DNA from: Holophagaceae bacterium UBA1801
Lineage (GTDB): Bacteria; Acidobacteriota; Holophagae; Holophagales; Holophagaceae
Length of the DNA: 5,569 bases
Assembly (NCBI GenBank): GCA_002319925.1
Contig: DCFP01000141.1
Span: 4,692-10,260 of the forward strand
Reading direction: 5' to 3'
Below, in pieces: positions 4,961 to 5,569 of the stretch. A model generated the notes under the pieces. That model was not told where the DNA came from. It saw only the letters and a program-made list of their open reading frames with translations, and did no database searches. Position 1 is the first letter of the stretch; each line of letters begins with the position of its first letter. A program made the translations under genes and the position numbers.

Positions 4961-5569
4961 CTAGGCGCTCAGCTCTTCCACGGCCGTTTCGACACTCGCA
5001 CCCTCTTCCAGTTGCGCGATGAGGGCCGGAAGGATCTCGTAGATATCCCCGACCAGGCCCACATGAGCGACGTTGAAGATGGTGGCTTTCGGGTCGGCAT
5101 TGATGGCGACGATATGTTCGGCGTTGTTCATGCCCGCCACGAACTGGATGGCCCCCGAAACACCACAGGTGATGATCAAACGCGGCTTCACGGTTCGTCC
5201 CGAGAGACCGATCTGCCGCCGCGCATCCACCCAGCCAGCCTCGATGAGGGGTCGCGTGGCCGCCACCTTGGCGTTCAGCAGCTCCGCCAGCCGATGGATC
5301 AGGGCCATGTCCTCGGCCTTCTTCACCGCGCGGCCCGCCACGACGATGACCTCGGCGTCCTCGATGCTCTCGGTCACCTCCTTGACCTTCACCTCCAACA
5401 CCTGGATCTTCGAAGCCAGGCGCTCCGGAGCGAGGGTATGCAGCTCGACCCGGCCCTGGGGAAGTTCGCTGCGCGCCGGTGCGGAGAAGATCTTGTAGCG
5501 CACCGTGGCGAACTGCGGGCGGTGGTTGGGGGTGAAGATGTGCGCCATGATGTTGCCGCCGAAGGCCGG
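4961..5569 (-). CDS. etfA: Electron transfer flavoprotein alpha subunit, C-terminal part (runs off right edge)
   Basis: The C-terminal 202 residues of EtfA are present and the reading frame stays open to the window edge. The fragment opens with PAFGGNIMAHIF...NHRPQFATVR, the usual linker into the FAD domain, followed by GRAVKKAEDM (79-88 of the fragment), ATRPLIEAGW (104-113), SGRTVKP (123-129), TCGVSGAIQFVAGM (134-147) and INADPKATIFNVAHVGLVGD (156-175), which together bind FAD. EtfA pairs with EtfB; in lactate operons the pair links the dehydrogenase to NAD and ferredoxin. The usual QH of the signature is QF here (Phe143), so the His that contacts the flavin in human ETF is absent. The stop lies 13 bp before the dehydrogenase start, supporting one transcript. 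Whether an N-terminal ferredoxin domain exists, as in A. woodii LctC, cannot be seen. Confidence 0.92.
   Translation of the reverse strand, partial: PAFGGNIMAHIFTPNHRPQFATVRYKIFSAPARSELPQGRVELHTLAPERLASKIQVLEVKVKEVTESIEDAEVIVVAGRAVKKAEDMALIHRLAELLNAKVAATRPLIEAGWVDARRQIGLSGRTVKPRLIITCGVSGAIQFVAGMNNAEHIVAINADPKATIFNVAHVGLVGDIYEILPALIAQLEEGASVETAVEELSA

Overview
The window is moderately GC-rich, densely coding bacterial DNA with standard Shine-Dalgarno starts. It suggests a motile, lactate-using bacterium. The gene combination (flagellar flhA and an EtfA / FAD-lactate dehydrogenase / lactate racemase cluster) and the CACCAAG-type intergenic repeats would suit an Acidobacteriota member of the Holophaga/Geothrix type. 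That taxonomic guess rests on general knowledge, not on a search; a deltaproteobacterium or another anaerobe is possible.

Left part (1-567, minus): the first 189 codons of flagellar export-gate gene flhA, running off the left edge. A 67-bp divergent gap separates it from a plus-strand pair: a probably exported dienelactone-hydrolase-family protein (635-1450) and a small stand-alone two-CBS-domain protein (1539-1982).

Middle (1983-2238): the 256-bp gap between the convergent CBS and larA genes is rich in structure. It holds two mutually exclusive hairpins at the CBS stop codon, a two-copy 22-bp tandem repeat built from CACCAAG heptamers that folds into a 24-position near-perfect hairpin, and a long imperfect hairpin across the larA stop codon.

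Right part (2239-5569, minus): a tight operon read right to left, etfA (C-terminal 202 residues only) - 13 bp - FAD-linked lactate dehydrogenase (lctD/glcD-like) - 36 bp - larA, each internal gene with a good ribosome binding site. The set resembles the lct operon of Acetobacterium woodii, where an EtfAB-bound dehydrogenase oxidises D-lactate by flavin-based electron confurcation and a LarA-type racemase feeds it L-lactate. Here larA keeps every nickel-pincer and substrate residue I can recall, at the same numbering as the Lactobacillus plantarum enzyme. EtfB, a lactate permease and the cofactor genes larB/C/E are not in the window.

No RNA genes, CRISPR arrays, insertion sequences or phage genes were seen. 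The most interesting items are the confurcating-type lactate operon and the unexplained repeats between the convergent genes.
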